Made by a program: the position numbers and the translations under genes
Shown: positions 7,805 to 19,625 of the stretch, in pieces
How positions within the stretch are numbered: the stretch's first letter is position 1
How the letters are laid out: each line of letters begins with the position of its first letter
Assembly: GCF_041346945.1 (NCBI RefSeq)
Contig: NZ_CP166850.1
Span: 3,596,001 to 3,660,000 of the forward strand
DNA from: Amycolatopsis sp. cg9
GTDB lineage: Bacteria; Actinomycetota; Actinomycetes; Mycobacteriales; Pseudonocardiaceae
DNA length: 64,000 nucleotides
Direction of reading: 5' to 3'
Notes under the pieces: generated by a model
Told to the model about the DNA's origin: nothing
The model's database searches: none
Seen by the model: only the letters and a program-made list of their open reading frames with translations

Positions 7805-8743
7805 TCAGGCGTGGAGGGCGCGGGCGGCGGTGTCGACGGCGGCCCAGGAAGCCCGCCAGGTCGCGCGGGCCTCGGCGCGGCGGGCCAGCTCGCGCTCGGC
7901 GATCCGGCCGGCGACGAAGCCGACCTCGCCGTCGGCCGACGCCAGCACCGAACGCATCCGCTCGGCCGCGACGACCGCGTCCTGGTGGTCGCCCAGCACG
8001 GTCTGGAAGTCCCGCGTCGCCTTGATCAGCACCTTGATCCGCTTCGCCCGCTTCTTCCTCGCCGACGTCTGGGCCAGCTCGGCGGCGTAGCGCAGCTTCT
8101 TGCCGTGGATGCGCAGGGCGTGCAGGTCGTCGTCCGGCGGGTCGGCGGGCAGCGCGCGGACGGCCTTGGCGAGCTTGCGGTGCGGCTTCGCCAGGCCGGC
8201 GACCAGGTCGTGGGGCTCCTCGGCCGCGGCGGCGGACGCCTCCCGGGCGCGGGTCAGCAGGCTGACCTCACGCAGCAGCGTCGAGTAGCGGGCGCTGGTC
8301 AGGGCCTGGGTCAGCCGCCGCTTCGCCGCCGCGCGCTCGGTGACGAACCGGGTCACCAAGCGGTGCCCGGCGGCCTGGTCGCGGACCTCGAAGTCGGCGA
8401 TGACCTCGCGCAGGTGCCCGATCAGGACGTCGTAGTCGCGCACCTCGCCGAGCGACTGCCCGAGCCAGCCCAGCTCCGCGCGCACCGGCTCGGCGCCGTC
8501 GCCGACCAGCCCGCCGGACAGCTTGAGCACGCTGCGCATCCGCCGCAGGGCGACGCGCATCTGGTGCAGGTCCTCGGGATCGGCGCCGGAGCGCGTGCCG
8601 GGTTCGTACGCGAGCAGCGCGCGGATCTCCCGGTCGAGCTTGGCCCGCACGTGGTGCCCGGCCGGATCGGCGGGCCCGGCTTCCACCGGTGCGTCGGGCA
8701 GGCCCAGCTCGGCCGGGGTGCGAGGCAACGATTCGGTGGTCAC
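7805..8743 (-). CDS. CHAD domain-containing protein
   Basis: 312-aa helical protein with the conserved-histidine CHAD fold (DLHQMRVALRRMRSVLKL near residue 60 and DLHALRIHGKKLRYAAEL near residue 206). CHAD domains bind inorganic polyphosphate, so a role at polyphosphate or in phosphate storage is likely. No CYTH domain is fused. GTG start at 8743. The gene is on the same strand as dapD, 28 bp downstream of it. Confidence 0.9.
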   Translation of the reverse strand: MTTESLPRTPAELGLPDAPVEAGPADPAGHHVRAKLDREIRALLAYEPGTRSGADPEDLHQMRVALRRMRSVLKLSGGLVGDGAEPVRAELGWLGQSLGEVRDYDVLIGHLREVIADFEVRDQAAGHRLVTRFVTERAAAKRRLTQALTSARYSTLLREVSLLTRAREASAAAAEEPHDLVAGLAKPHRKLAKAVRALPADPPDDDLHALRIHGKKLRYAAELAQTSARKKRAKRIKVLIKATRDFQTVLGDHQDAVVAAERMRSVLASADGEVGFVAGRIAERELARRAEARATWRASWAAVDTAARALHA

Positions 8744-8771
8744 CCCATGAATGGTAGGTGAATTCGCAGCC

Positions 8772-9755
8772 TCAGTCGTTGGCGTGCAGCATCGCGTTCA
8801 GCTCGACCCCGGTGCCCGTCCGCGGCACGACCTCGACCGCGCCGGTGCCCGAGTTGCGGCGGAACACCGCGCCGGAAATGCCGTTGAGCTCGCGGGCCTT
8901 CACGACCTTGCCGTCGACGACGACCTTCGTCCCCGCCGTCACGTACAGGCCGGCCTCGACGACCGAGTCGTCGCCCAGTGAGATGCCGATGCCGCCGTTC
9001 GCGCCGATCAGGCAGCGCTCGCCCAGCGAGATCGTCTCCTTGCCGCCGCCGGAGAGCGTGCCCATGATCGACGCGCCGCCGCCGACGTCCGAGCCGTCGC
9101 CGACGACCACGCCGGCCGAGATCCGGCCTTCGACCATGGACGCGCCGAGCGTGCCGGCGTTGAAGTTGACGAAGCCCTCGTGCATGACCGTGGTGCCGGA
9201 CGCCAGGTGGGCGCCGAGCCGGACGCGGTCCGCGTCGCCGATCCGGACCCCGGACGGCAGGACGTAGTCGACCATCCGCGGGAACTTGTCCACGCTGTAC
9301 ACGGTCACCGCGCCGCGCGCCCGCAGCCGCAGCCGCGTCTGCTCGAAGCCCTCGACCGGGCACGGGCCGTGGTTGGTCCACACGACGTTGGCCAGCAGGC
9401 CGAACATGCCGTCGAGGTTCTGGCCGTGCGGGCGGACCAGCCGGTGCGAGAGCAGGTGCAGCCGCAGGTACATGTCGTGCGTGTCGGCCGGGGCGTCGGC
9501 GAGCTTGCCGATCGTGGTCCGGACGGCGACGACCTCGACCCCTCGGTCGGTGTCCGGGCCGAGCAGCGCCGCGGCGGCCTCGCCGAGCAGCTCGGCGGCC
9601 TCCGCCGCGCTCAGGCGCTCGGTGCCGGGGGTGCCGCTCTCGACGAGCTTGGGCTGCGGGTACCAGGTGTCGAGGACCGTTCCGTCGGTCGCGACGGTGG
9701 CCAGCCCGACGCCGCTGGCGCCGGTCGTTTCGGGGTTCGGGCTCTGCTCGCTCAC
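8772..9755 (-). CDS. dapD: Tetrahydrodipicolinate N-succinyltransferase
   Basis: 327 aa, the actinobacterial DapD type. The C-terminal half is a left-handed beta-helix of hexapeptide repeats ([21 protein letters not shown]) that binds succinyl-CoA; the N-terminal half carries [15 protein letters not shown]. It forms N-succinyl-2-amino-6-ketopimelate, the substrate of DapC (gene at 4195). The GTG at 9755 ([12 protein letters not shown]) is the preferred start; the ORF continues 36 bp further upstream. dapE lies nearby in the opposite direction, as in M. tuberculosis Rv1201c/Rv1202. Confidence 0.95.
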   Translation of the reverse strand: MSEQSPNPETTGASGVGLATVATDGTVLDTWYPQPKLVESGTPGTERLSAAEAAELLGEAAAALLGPDTDRGVEVVAVRTTIGKLADAPADTHDMYLRLHLLSHRLVRPHGQNLDGMFGLLANVVWTNHGPCPVEGFEQTRLRLRARGAVTVYSVDKFPRMVDYVLPSGVRIGDADRVRLGAHLASGTTVMHEGFVNFNAGTLGASMVEGRISAGVVVGDGSDVGGGASIMGTLSGGGKETISLGERCLIGANGGIGISLGDDSVVEAGLYVTAGTKVVVDGKVVKARELNGISGAVFRRNSGTGAVEVVPRTGTGVELNAMLHAND

Positions 9756-9783
9756 GGCCCTCACCGTAGTGGAGTGACGCGGA

Positions 9784-10212
9784 TCAACCACTCGTGGGCC
9801 GGGCGTCTACCTGCCCCTTCAGGCCCGAAAGCGCGGCGGCGACGTCGACCAGCGCCTGCGTGCAGGGGCCGCCCGCGTCCGGCACGGTGGTGCAGCCCGC
9901 GCTCCGGAACGACTTCACGGCGGTGTCGAGCTTGTCGGCTTCGGCGACCAGCTGCGGGTCGCGGTCGTTCGCGCGCTTGCGGGCCGCGCCCGGCACGTTG
10001 CCGACCTCCGTGACGTACTTCTCACAGCCCTTCGGCAGCTGGGTGCGTGGGCTCGCGTAGCACTGGTCGGCGGTCAGCGCGTCGAGCTTCGTCGGGAGCG
10101 CGTCCGGGCCCGGCTCGCCGCCCTGCTTGGGCGTCGGGCCGGCCTCGCTGCCGCAGCCGGACAGGACGAGGACCAGCAACGCGCCGCCCACGGCGACTCC
10201 GAACCTACGCAC
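9784..10212 (-). CDS. Small secreted lipoprotein
   Basis: 142 aa. A type II signal peptide ends in the lipobox LSGC with Cys20. The mature part has four further cysteines ([13 protein letters not shown] and [11 protein letters not shown]), possibly two disulfides. GTG start at 10212. Between dapD and dapE and divergent from dapE by 23 bp. Family not recognised. It should sit on the outer face of the membrane. Confidence 0.8.
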   Translation of the reverse strand: MRRFGVAVGGALLVLVLSGCGSEAGPTPKQGGEPGPDALPTKLDALTADQCYASPRTQLPKGCEKYVTEVGNVPGAARKRANDRDPQLVAEADKLDTAVKSFRSAGCTTVPDAGGPCTQALVDVAAALSGLKGQVDARPTSG

Positions 10213-10235
10213 GTCCCCACGGTAGCGTGCGTGGC

Positions 10236-11306
10236 ATGAGCCTCGACCTGCACGCCGATCCCGTCGACCTGACCGCGGCCCTCGTGGACGTCTTCAGCGT
10301 GTCCGGTTCGGAGGCCGAGCTCGCGACGCTGGTGCAGGGCGCGCTCCAGGAGCAGGCGCCGCACCTGGAGGTCGTCCGCAACGGCGACGCCGTCCTGGCG
10401 CGCACGAACCTCGGCCGCGGCTCGCGGGTCGTGCTCGCCGGGCACCTGGACACCGTGCCGGAGAACGGCAACTTCCCGTCGCGGCGCGAAGGCACCGGCG
10501 ACGACGAGGTCCTGCACGGCCTCGGCACGGTCGACATGAAGGGCGGCGACGCCGTCTTCCTGCACCTGGCTGCGACGCTGACGGCGCCGAAGCACGACGT
10601 CACCTTCGTGTTCTACGACAACGAAGAGGTCGAGGCGGTCAAGAACGGCCTCGGCCGGATCGAGCGCGAGCTGCCGGAGTGGCTGGCGGGCGACCTGGCG
10701 ATCGTCGGCGAGCCGTCGAACGGCGTCATCGAGGCCGGCTGCCAGGGCACCATGCGCGTCGAACTGCGGTTTTCCGGGAAGCGCGCGCACACGGCACGGG
10801 CGTGGATGGGGGAGAACGCGATCCACGCGCTCGCCGGGCCGCTGCGGCGGCTGGCCGAGTACGAGCCGCGGATCGTCGACATCGACGGCCTGACCTACCG
10901 CGAAGGCCTCCAGGCGACGTCGGTCACCGGCGGCGTCGCGGGCAACGTCGTCCCGGACGCGGCGGTCCTGACGGTGAACCACCGCTTCGCCCCGGACCGC
11001 TCGCCGGAAGCGGCCGAGCGTCACCTGCGCGAGGTGTTCGACGGGTACGAACTGTCCGTTGTGGACCTGTCGCCGGGCGCGCTCCCGGGCCTGTCGGCCC
11101 CGGCGGCCGCGGAACTGGTGACAGCGGCGGGCGGCCGCGCGGCGGCGAAGCTCGGCTGGACGGACGTGGCCCGCTTCGCGGCGCTCGGCATGCCGGCGGT
11201 GAACTTCGGCCCGGGCGACCCGACGCTGGCGCACACGAAGCAGGAGAACGTCCGGACGGCGGAGATCCGGCAGGTGGCGGACGTGCTCCGCAAGTTCCTG
11301 GGCTAG
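10236..11306 (+). CDS. dapE: Succinyl-diaminopimelate desuccinylase
   Basis: 356-aa M20-family zinc amidohydrolase that releases succinate from N-succinyl-LL-diaminopimelate. Metal-ligand regions are [12 protein letters not shown] (first His/Asp), the bridging Asp in [11 protein letters not shown], Glu-Glu in [11 protein letters not shown], and the late [19 protein letters not shown] at 10236. It completes the local set dapC-dapD-dapE. Its stop touches the convergent gene at 11303. Confidence 0.95.
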   Translation: MSLDLHADPVDLTAALVDVFSVSGSEAELATLVQGALQEQAPHLEVVRNGDAVLARTNLGRGSRVVLAGHLDTVPENGNFPSRREGTGDDEVLHGLGTVDMKGGDAVFLHLAATLTAPKHDVTFVFYDNEEVEAVKNGLGRIERELPEWLAGDLAIVGEPSNGVIEAGCQGTMRVELRFSGKRAHTARAWMGENAIHALAGPLRRLAEYEPRIVDIDGLTYREGLQATSVTGGVAGNVVPDAAVLTVNHRFAPDRSPEAAERHLREVFDGYELSVVDLSPGALPGLSAPAAAELVTAAGGRAAAKLGWTDVARFAALGMPAVNFGPGDPTLAHTKQENVRTAEIRQVADVLRKFLG

Positions 11307-11770
11307 GCGTCGGCTTTGTAGAGGCCGACCACGTGTTCGCGGCTGACGCCGGTTTCCGGGTACCCCAGGTCCTTGCGCGCGGCGAGGATGAAGTCCGCGT
11401 ACAGCTGCCACATGTCGGCCCCCGGGTCACCGGGACCTTGCTTGAACCTGCGGAAAGCGGCGATCGCTTCGTCGGACCCGTAGATGAGCACCCAGGTCGA
11501 GAAGCTGCGGAGGCGGTGGAGGGCTTCTTCCGCATCGGTGCCCACCGGGGGTGCTTCTGTCAGGAGCTTCTGGAACGTCGTCAGCATGGGCTCGTACATT
11601 TCGTGCTTCTTGCTGTGGACGCGTTCCTCGAGGTCGCGCACCTGCTGAGCCTTGATCTCGGCGCGGCGAGCGCTTTTCGAAGCCCGGCTCGCGATGATCG
11701 CCGCGTTGACGGCCGCTACCGCGGGTACGCCCGCGGCGACGATCGTGACCCACCAGTCTGGACTCGACAC
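11303..11770 (-). CDS. Membrane-anchored hypothetical protein with coiled-coil region
   Basis: 155 aa. The N-terminal hydrophobic stretch ([21 protein letters not shown]) is followed by a charged helical region ([20 protein letters not shown]) and a soluble domain. The GTG at 11770 is chosen because AGGAG lies seven bases upstream; the open frame continues far upstream but without coding character. Function not recognised. The region just upstream is rich in short palindromes (11783-11850). Confidence 0.7.
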   Translation of the reverse strand: MSSPDWWVTIVAAGVPAVAAVNAAIIASRASKSARRAEIKAQQVRDLEERVHSKKHEMYEPMLTTFQKLLTEAPPVGTDAEEALHRLRSFSTWVLIYGSDEAIAAFRRFKQGPGDPGADMWQLYADFILAARKDLGYPETGVSREHVVGLYKADA

Positions 11771-11782
11771 GGAGAAGCTCCT

Positions 11783-11850
11783 CACTTTCGGCGGTTGGAC
11801 TACGACGTAGTCGGAGCGTGCCGAGCGCGTGTTACCGAAAGTGATCACTT
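11783..11850. promoter_or_regulatory. Cluster of inverted repeats upstream of the gene at 11303-11770
   Basis: CACTTTCGG (11783-11791) is mirrored by CCGAAAGTG (11835-11843). Inside lies the 6-3-6 palindrome GACTAC-GAC-GTAGTC (11798-11812). The perfect 12-mer AAGTGATCACTT spans 11839-11850. The cluster covers the promoter region of the minus-strand gene. The regulator is unknown. Confidence 0.45.
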
Positions 11851-11996
11851 GTCGCTGTTCGTGTCTTCGGGACTTGTGGCCGTCGTCACACCCGCGGGTC
11901 CTGAGCTGCGGTGACGCAGCGTCGCCACAGGTCACCGCAACTTTTCGCGGTTCCCGCCCGTATCCACAAGTGAAGCCGCGCACCCGGGGAGGACTC

Positions 11997-12806
11997 ATGC
12001 CCAAAACCGCTGGACGAGCCGCGGTTGCCGCCGTGCTCGCCGTGGTGGTGGCCGGGGTGCTCACCGCCTGTGAGCAGCAGCCGGTGGCCGCGCCCGCGGC
12101 CGGGCCGATCCTCACCGCCATCGGGGAGGCCACCGCCCTGCCGCCGCCGCCCGACGAGGCGGCGGTGCCCGTGACGCAGGCCGCGCCCGCCGAGGTCGCC
12201 ATCACCTTCCCGCGGACCGGGTCCGGGCAGTGGATGTTCACCCCCGGCAGTGACGAAGTCGCCGGCACCCAAGGGCGCCTGATGCGGTACCGGATCGCGC
12301 TCGAGACCGACATCGACGGCGTCGGGCCCGCCGACTTCGCGAAGAAGATCCGCGGCATCCTCGGCGACTCCCGCGGCTGGACCGCCGGCGGGCAGTGGCG
12401 GCTGCAGCAGGTCGGGCCGGCCGACAGCGCCGACTTCACGATCTACCTGGCCACCCCCGCCAGCCGCGACAAGCTGTGCGGCGGGACCGCGGACAGCTAC
12501 ACGTCCTGCCGCAACGGCAGCAACGTCGTGCTCAACGTCGCCCGCTGGGCCAACGCCGTGCCGAACTACGGGGCCCCGCTCGACGTCTACCGCCAGTACA
12601 TGGTCACGCACGAGACCGGGCACCGGCTCGGCCAGGGCCACGAGCTGTGCCCCGGCCCGGGAAAGCCGGCGCCGGTGATGGAGCAGCAGACGCTCGGGCT
12701 GCACGGCTGCGTCCCGAACCCCTGGCCCTTCCCGGACGGCGGCGGCCGCGAATACGCCGGCCCGCCGGGGGAGTACGACGACCCCATCCCGGCGGGCGAC
12801 TCCTGA
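11997..12806 (+). CDS. DUF3152-type lipoprotein with metalloprotease-like zinc motif
   Basis: 269 aa. A type II signal peptide ends in LTAC with Cys25. After a Pro/Ala-rich linker the C-terminal domain (about 95-260) matches the actinobacterial DUF3152 family. It contains HETGHRLGQGH at 205-215, which fits the HExxHxxGxxH zinc signature of metzincin-like peptidases. Cysteines before and after it could form disulfides. Protease activity is an inference from the motif. ATG at 11997, preceded by GGGGAGGA. Ends two bases before the convergent chitinase stop. Confidence 0.8.
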   Translation: MPKTAGRAAVAAVLAVVVAGVLTACEQQPVAAPAAGPILTAIGEATALPPPPDEAAVPVTQAAPAEVAITFPRTGSGQWMFTPGSDEVAGTQGRLMRYRIALETDIDGVGPADFAKKIRGILGDSRGWTAGGQWRLQQVGPADSADFTIYLATPASRDKLCGGTADSYTSCRNGSNVVLNVARWANAVPNYGAPLDVYRQYMVTHETGHRLGQGHELCPGPGKPAPVMEQQTLGLHGCVPNPWPFPDGGGREYAGPPGEYDDPIPAGDS

Positions 12807-12807
12807 A

Positions 12808-13860
12808 CTACCGGCCCTGCAGGGACTTGACGTTGTCGCCGAAGGTCCAGCCCTTCGAGCCGTCCCAGTTGATCGACCAGTCCATCAGGCCCTTGAGGCC
12901 TGGAACCGACCGCCACGCCTGGGAAACCAGGCTCGGCGACATGTACCCGCCGCCCGCGCCGGGCTGCGCCGGCAACCCCGGCACCTGCTTGTCGTACGGG
13001 ACGCGAATCGTCGTGCCCTGCACCACAAGACCGTTGTTCAGGCACTGCGTCTGCACGGTGAAGCCCTGCACGGTCCCGGCCTGGTACGAATCGCCGGCGC
13101 AGCCGTACATGGATCCGTTGTAGTACTGCATGTTCAGCCACCACAGCCGGCCGTTGTCCGCGTACTTCTTGATGATCGGCAGGTACGCGCCCCAGATCGA
13201 GCCGTAGGTGATGCTGCCGCCGGTCACGTACGCGGTCTCGGGCGCCATCGTGAGGCCGAAGCCCGCCGGCATCTGCGCGAGCACGCCGTCGATGATGCGG
13301 ACCAGGTTCGACTGCGACGCCGACAGTGTCTTGATGTTCCCGCTGCCGGTCAGCCCGGTCTCGATGTCGATGTCGATCCCGTCGAAGTTGTACTGCTTCA
13401 GGATCGGCACGACCGTGGCGACGAACTTGTCCGCCACCGCCGACGACGAGAGGTCGATACCGGCCGCCGCACCGCCGATGGACATCAGGATCGTCGCGCC
13501 CGCGGCCTTCGCCGCGCACATCTCGGTGGGCGTCGACACCTTCACGCCGGCGTCCATCCCGTTCTCCCACAGCACCGTGCCGTCGGAGCGGATCACCGGG
13601 AAGGCGGCGTTGATGACGTTGTAGCCGTGCTGGGCCATGCGGCTGTCGGTGATCGGGACCCAGCCCATTCCGGGGTGGACGCCGTTCGCGGCGCCGTCCC
13701 AGTTCTCCCAGTACCCCTGGAGGACCTTGCCCGCGGGCCGCGGTTTCACCGCGCACGTGTCGGCCTGCACCGCCCCCTGCGCGGGGGCCGGCACGAGCAG
13801 CGGGACGGCCAGCGCCGCTGCCAGAAGGGTTCCGAACAGGCGGGTAAAGCGACCGGACAT
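12808..13860 (-). CDS. Secreted GH18 chitinase
   Basis: 350 aa with a signal peptide (residues 1-30, cleavage near APAQGA). The single catalytic GH18 domain starts at VLQGYWENWDG; the active-site motif DGIDIDIE spans 160-167, with Glu167 as acid/base. Further conserved parts are LMSIGG, MAPETAYVTGG, MQYYNG and the terminal GLMDWSINWD. No chitin-binding module is present. The ATG at 13860 has GGGAA upstream; an alternative ATG at 13872 is in frame. A DasR-like site lies 87 bp upstream, so induction by chitin-derived aminosugars is likely. Confidence 0.93.
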   Translation of the reverse strand: MSGRFTRLFGTLLAAALAVPLLVPAPAQGAVQADTCAVKPRPAGKVLQGYWENWDGAANGVHPGMGWVPITDSRMAQHGYNVINAAFPVIRSDGTVLWENGMDAGVKVSTPTEMCAAKAAGATILMSIGGAAAGIDLSSSAVADKFVATVVPILKQYNFDGIDIDIETGLTGSGNIKTLSASQSNLVRIIDGVLAQMPAGFGLTMAPETAYVTGGSITYGSIWGAYLPIIKKYADNGRLWWLNMQYYNGSMYGCAGDSYQAGTVQGFTVQTQCLNNGLVVQGTTIRVPYDKQVPGLPAQPGAGGGYMSPSLVSQAWRSVPGLKGLMDWSINWDGSKGWTFGDNVKSLQGR

Positions 13861-13946
13861 ACCGATTCCCATCGTCGTTGAGGGCGAACGCGGCGTGTCC
13901 AGCCAACATAAGCGCCGCGGGGAACCGGTGACTACCTACGAACGGG

Positions 13947-13958
13947 TGGTCTAGACAA
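13947..13958. promoter_or_regulatory. DasR-responsive (dre-like) site upstream of the chitinase
   Basis: TGGTCTAGACAA matches 11 of 12 bases of the palindromic dre core TGGTCTAGACCA bound by the GntR-family regulator DasR, which controls chitin and N-acetylglucosamine genes in streptomycetes. It is 87 bp upstream of the chitinase start. DasR itself is not in the window. Confidence 0.7.
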
Positions 13959-13964
13959 ATTTGG

Positions 13965-13998
13965 GAGGGCGGCACTTTCACGTGAAAGTGCCGCCCTC
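13965..13998. terminator. 34-bp perfect palindrome, probable terminator of the M28 peptidase gene
   Basis: The 17-base arms starting at GAGGGCGGCACTTTCAC are exactly complementary around a CACGTG centre. The inner 20 bases (13972-13991) are identical to the palindrome found twice in the GNAT gene. It lies four bases after the M28 peptidase stop (14003) and upstream of the chitinase promoter, so it may stop transcription from the peptidase gene. Confidence 0.75.
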
Positions 13999-14002
13999 GG
14001 GG

Positions 14003-17957
<3,955 letters not shown>

Positions 17958-18280
17958 CGAGGTCAACCTTTCATGAAGGCAGAATCGTGGTCCGGTAAGG
18001 GAAAGAGGGGAGACGTGTCCGGCGGGTCAACACGAGGTATGCGTCCGGACGCATCCGAGTAAAGGATCAGCGGATCTGGGCGTCAATGCGCCGAACGGAC
18101 CAACGCCGCGTTCCGGATTCTCGGATCAATTCGTACAAAGCCCGCCGCAGCAGGGGATTCACGGTGTGTTCCGTGCCGGAACGACTTTCGTAGGGATTGT
18201 CCCCGACACCATCCGAACGCCGGACGATCTCGATCATCGGGAATCGTTAGTGCTGCAAAGGAAAACGTTGTCGTGCCTGC
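17958..18280. other. 323-bp intergenic region upstream of the first M4 protease gene
   Basis: It holds the promoter and palindrome at 18039-18086 and the 12-mer GACTTTCGTAGG (18183-18194), which is also found upstream of the second M4 gene. The inverted repeat GTTCCG-GCA-CGGAAC is near 18168-18182. A 56-codon reading frame (18067-18237) is present but judged spurious. Confidence 0.6.
18039..18086 (-). promoter_or_regulatory. Promoter and operator-like palindrome of the first M4 gene
   Basis: On the minus strand TTGACG (18086-18081) is followed after 17 bp by TTTACT (18063-18058), a plausible housekeeping-sigma promoter. Directly downstream, at the expected transcription start, is the perfect 16-bp palindrome ATGCGTCCGGACGCAT (18039-18054). 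The arrangement recurs at the second M4 gene. Confidence 0.6.
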
Positions 18281-19546
18281 TCAGTCGGCTTCCGCGCCCA
18301 GCGCGATGAGGCCGTCGCGCAGCACGTCCGCCGCCTCCGCCTGCTTCCCGGTCTCGCCGAGCAGCTCGCTCAACGGCCGCAGCGCGCGCACCAGCACCCC
18401 GCGTGCGCCCAAGCCGGTGGCCAGCTCGACGGCGGCGCGCAGGTCCTCGGCCGCGCGCCGGGCGTCCCCGCGGGCCCTGGCCAGCGAACCCAGCTGCAGC
18501 CGCAGTTCCGCGGCCAGCGCCGTGCCCGCCACGACCGAAGGGCGGACCTGGTCGAGCAGCGTGGCCGCCGTCTCCAGCCGGCCCGCCGCCAGGTATTCGG
18601 CGGCGAGCTCGACGGTGATCGCCGGGACGTCGTCCGGCCACGCCGTCTCCCGCGCCGCGCCGAGGTCGGCCAGCGCGCCCTCGACGTCGCCCGCGCGGCC
18701 GCGGACCCGGGCCCTGGCCAGCAGGCAGTGCGCCATCGCCGGGTGCAGGGCCCGCTCCTGCATGAGGTCGTAGGCCGCGGCGACCGACGCGGCCGCGTCG
18801 GCGAACCGGTCGGCCGCCAGGTGGCTGCGGCACACCTCGACGTGGCTGCGGGTCAGCTCGGCCAGCACCGCGGGACCGCCCCGGGTGAGCCGCAGCGCCG
18901 AATCCGCGTACTCCGACGCCCGCTCCAGGTCGCCCTGGCGCAGGTGCCGCTCGGCCAGGCAGGCCCGCAGGGTGAGCAGCATCGACGGCTGCGGGTAGCC
19001 GTCGCGCAGCAGCTCCGCGTGGCAGGTTTCCAGCAGGTGCAAGGAATACTGCGATTCGCCCCAGCCGCTGAGCACCGCCGCGCGCAGCGGCACGACCATC
19101 GCGCGCACCGGCGGCGGCTCGCCCGACAACGCCGATTCGGCCTCCGCGACGTACTTGGTGCGGACGTCGCCCGTCGAGTACCCGGCCAGCCACAGCAGCG
19201 CGATCCCGGCCTGCCGCGGCCGGTCGAGGCGTTCGGCGTGCCGGCGGATCCGCTGCATGCGGGGCGCCGCGCGGCGGACGTCGCCGGCCAGGAACCGCTC
19301 CGCCGTCTCGATCAGGTCGAGGTCGAGTTCGAGCAGCTCGCGCGGGGAGCGGCCGCCGAGCAGCTCGTCGGGGTCGACGGCGAGCTGCCGGGCGAAGAAC
19401 CGCAGCGCGTCGCCCGAGGGCGTCCGCGCGCCGGTTTCGACCGACGACACGTAGGCCGCGGAGTACTGCGGCCCGGCGAGCTGGCGCTGCGTGAGCCCGC
19501 GTTCGGTGCGCAGCTCACGCAGGCGTTCGCCGACGCTCTCGCTCAC
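18281..19546 (-). CDS. XRE-family HTH regulator with TPR domain (first copy)
   Basis: 421 aa. An N-terminal XRE helix-turn-helix (residues about 8-62, LRTERGLTQRQLAG then VSSVETGARTPSGDAL) is followed by a long all-helical tetratricopeptide-like array to the end. Such proteins resemble RRNPP peptide-sensing regulators, but actinomycete relatives may respond to other signals. It lies directly upstream of, and codirectional with, the first M4 protease gene and is homologous to the regulator at 21913. Control of the adjacent protease is an inference from the repeated arrangement. Confidence 0.88.
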   Translation of the reverse strand: MSESVGERLRELRTERGLTQRQLAGPQYSAAYVSSVETGARTPSGDALRFFARQLAVDPDELLGGRSPRELLELDLDLIETAERFLAGDVRRAAPRMQRIRRHAERLDRPRQAGIALLWLAGYSTGDVRTKYVAEAESALSGEPPPVRAMVVPLRAAVLSGWGESQYSLHLLETCHAELLRDGYPQPSMLLTLRACLAERHLRQGDLERASEYADSALRLTRGGPAVLAELTRSHVEVCRSHLAADRFADAAASVAAAYDLMQERALHPAMAHCLLARARVRGRAGDVEGALADLGAARETAWPDDVPAITVELAAEYLAAGRLETAATLLDQVRPSVVAGTALAAELRLQLGSLARARGDARRAAEDLRAAVELATGLGARGVLVRALRPLSELLGETGKQAEAADVLRDGLIALGAEAD

Positions 19547-19625
19547 TCAGGTGCCTTTCCGCCGTGGACGTTCCAGGGTAGGCCGCGCGGTGGCGGGGGA
19601 GTCGCCCGCCACCGCGCGACCGGGA

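Noticed and set aside
18067..18237. A 56-codon minus-strand reading frame (MIEIVRRSDGVGDNPY...) between the first XRE-TPR gene and its M4 protease, a tempting pheromone-peptide candidate.
   Set aside because: No ribosome site, low third-position GC (about 69%) compared with genuine genes here, no secretion signal, no counterpart in the second copy, and it runs through the -35 region of the inferred protease promoter.
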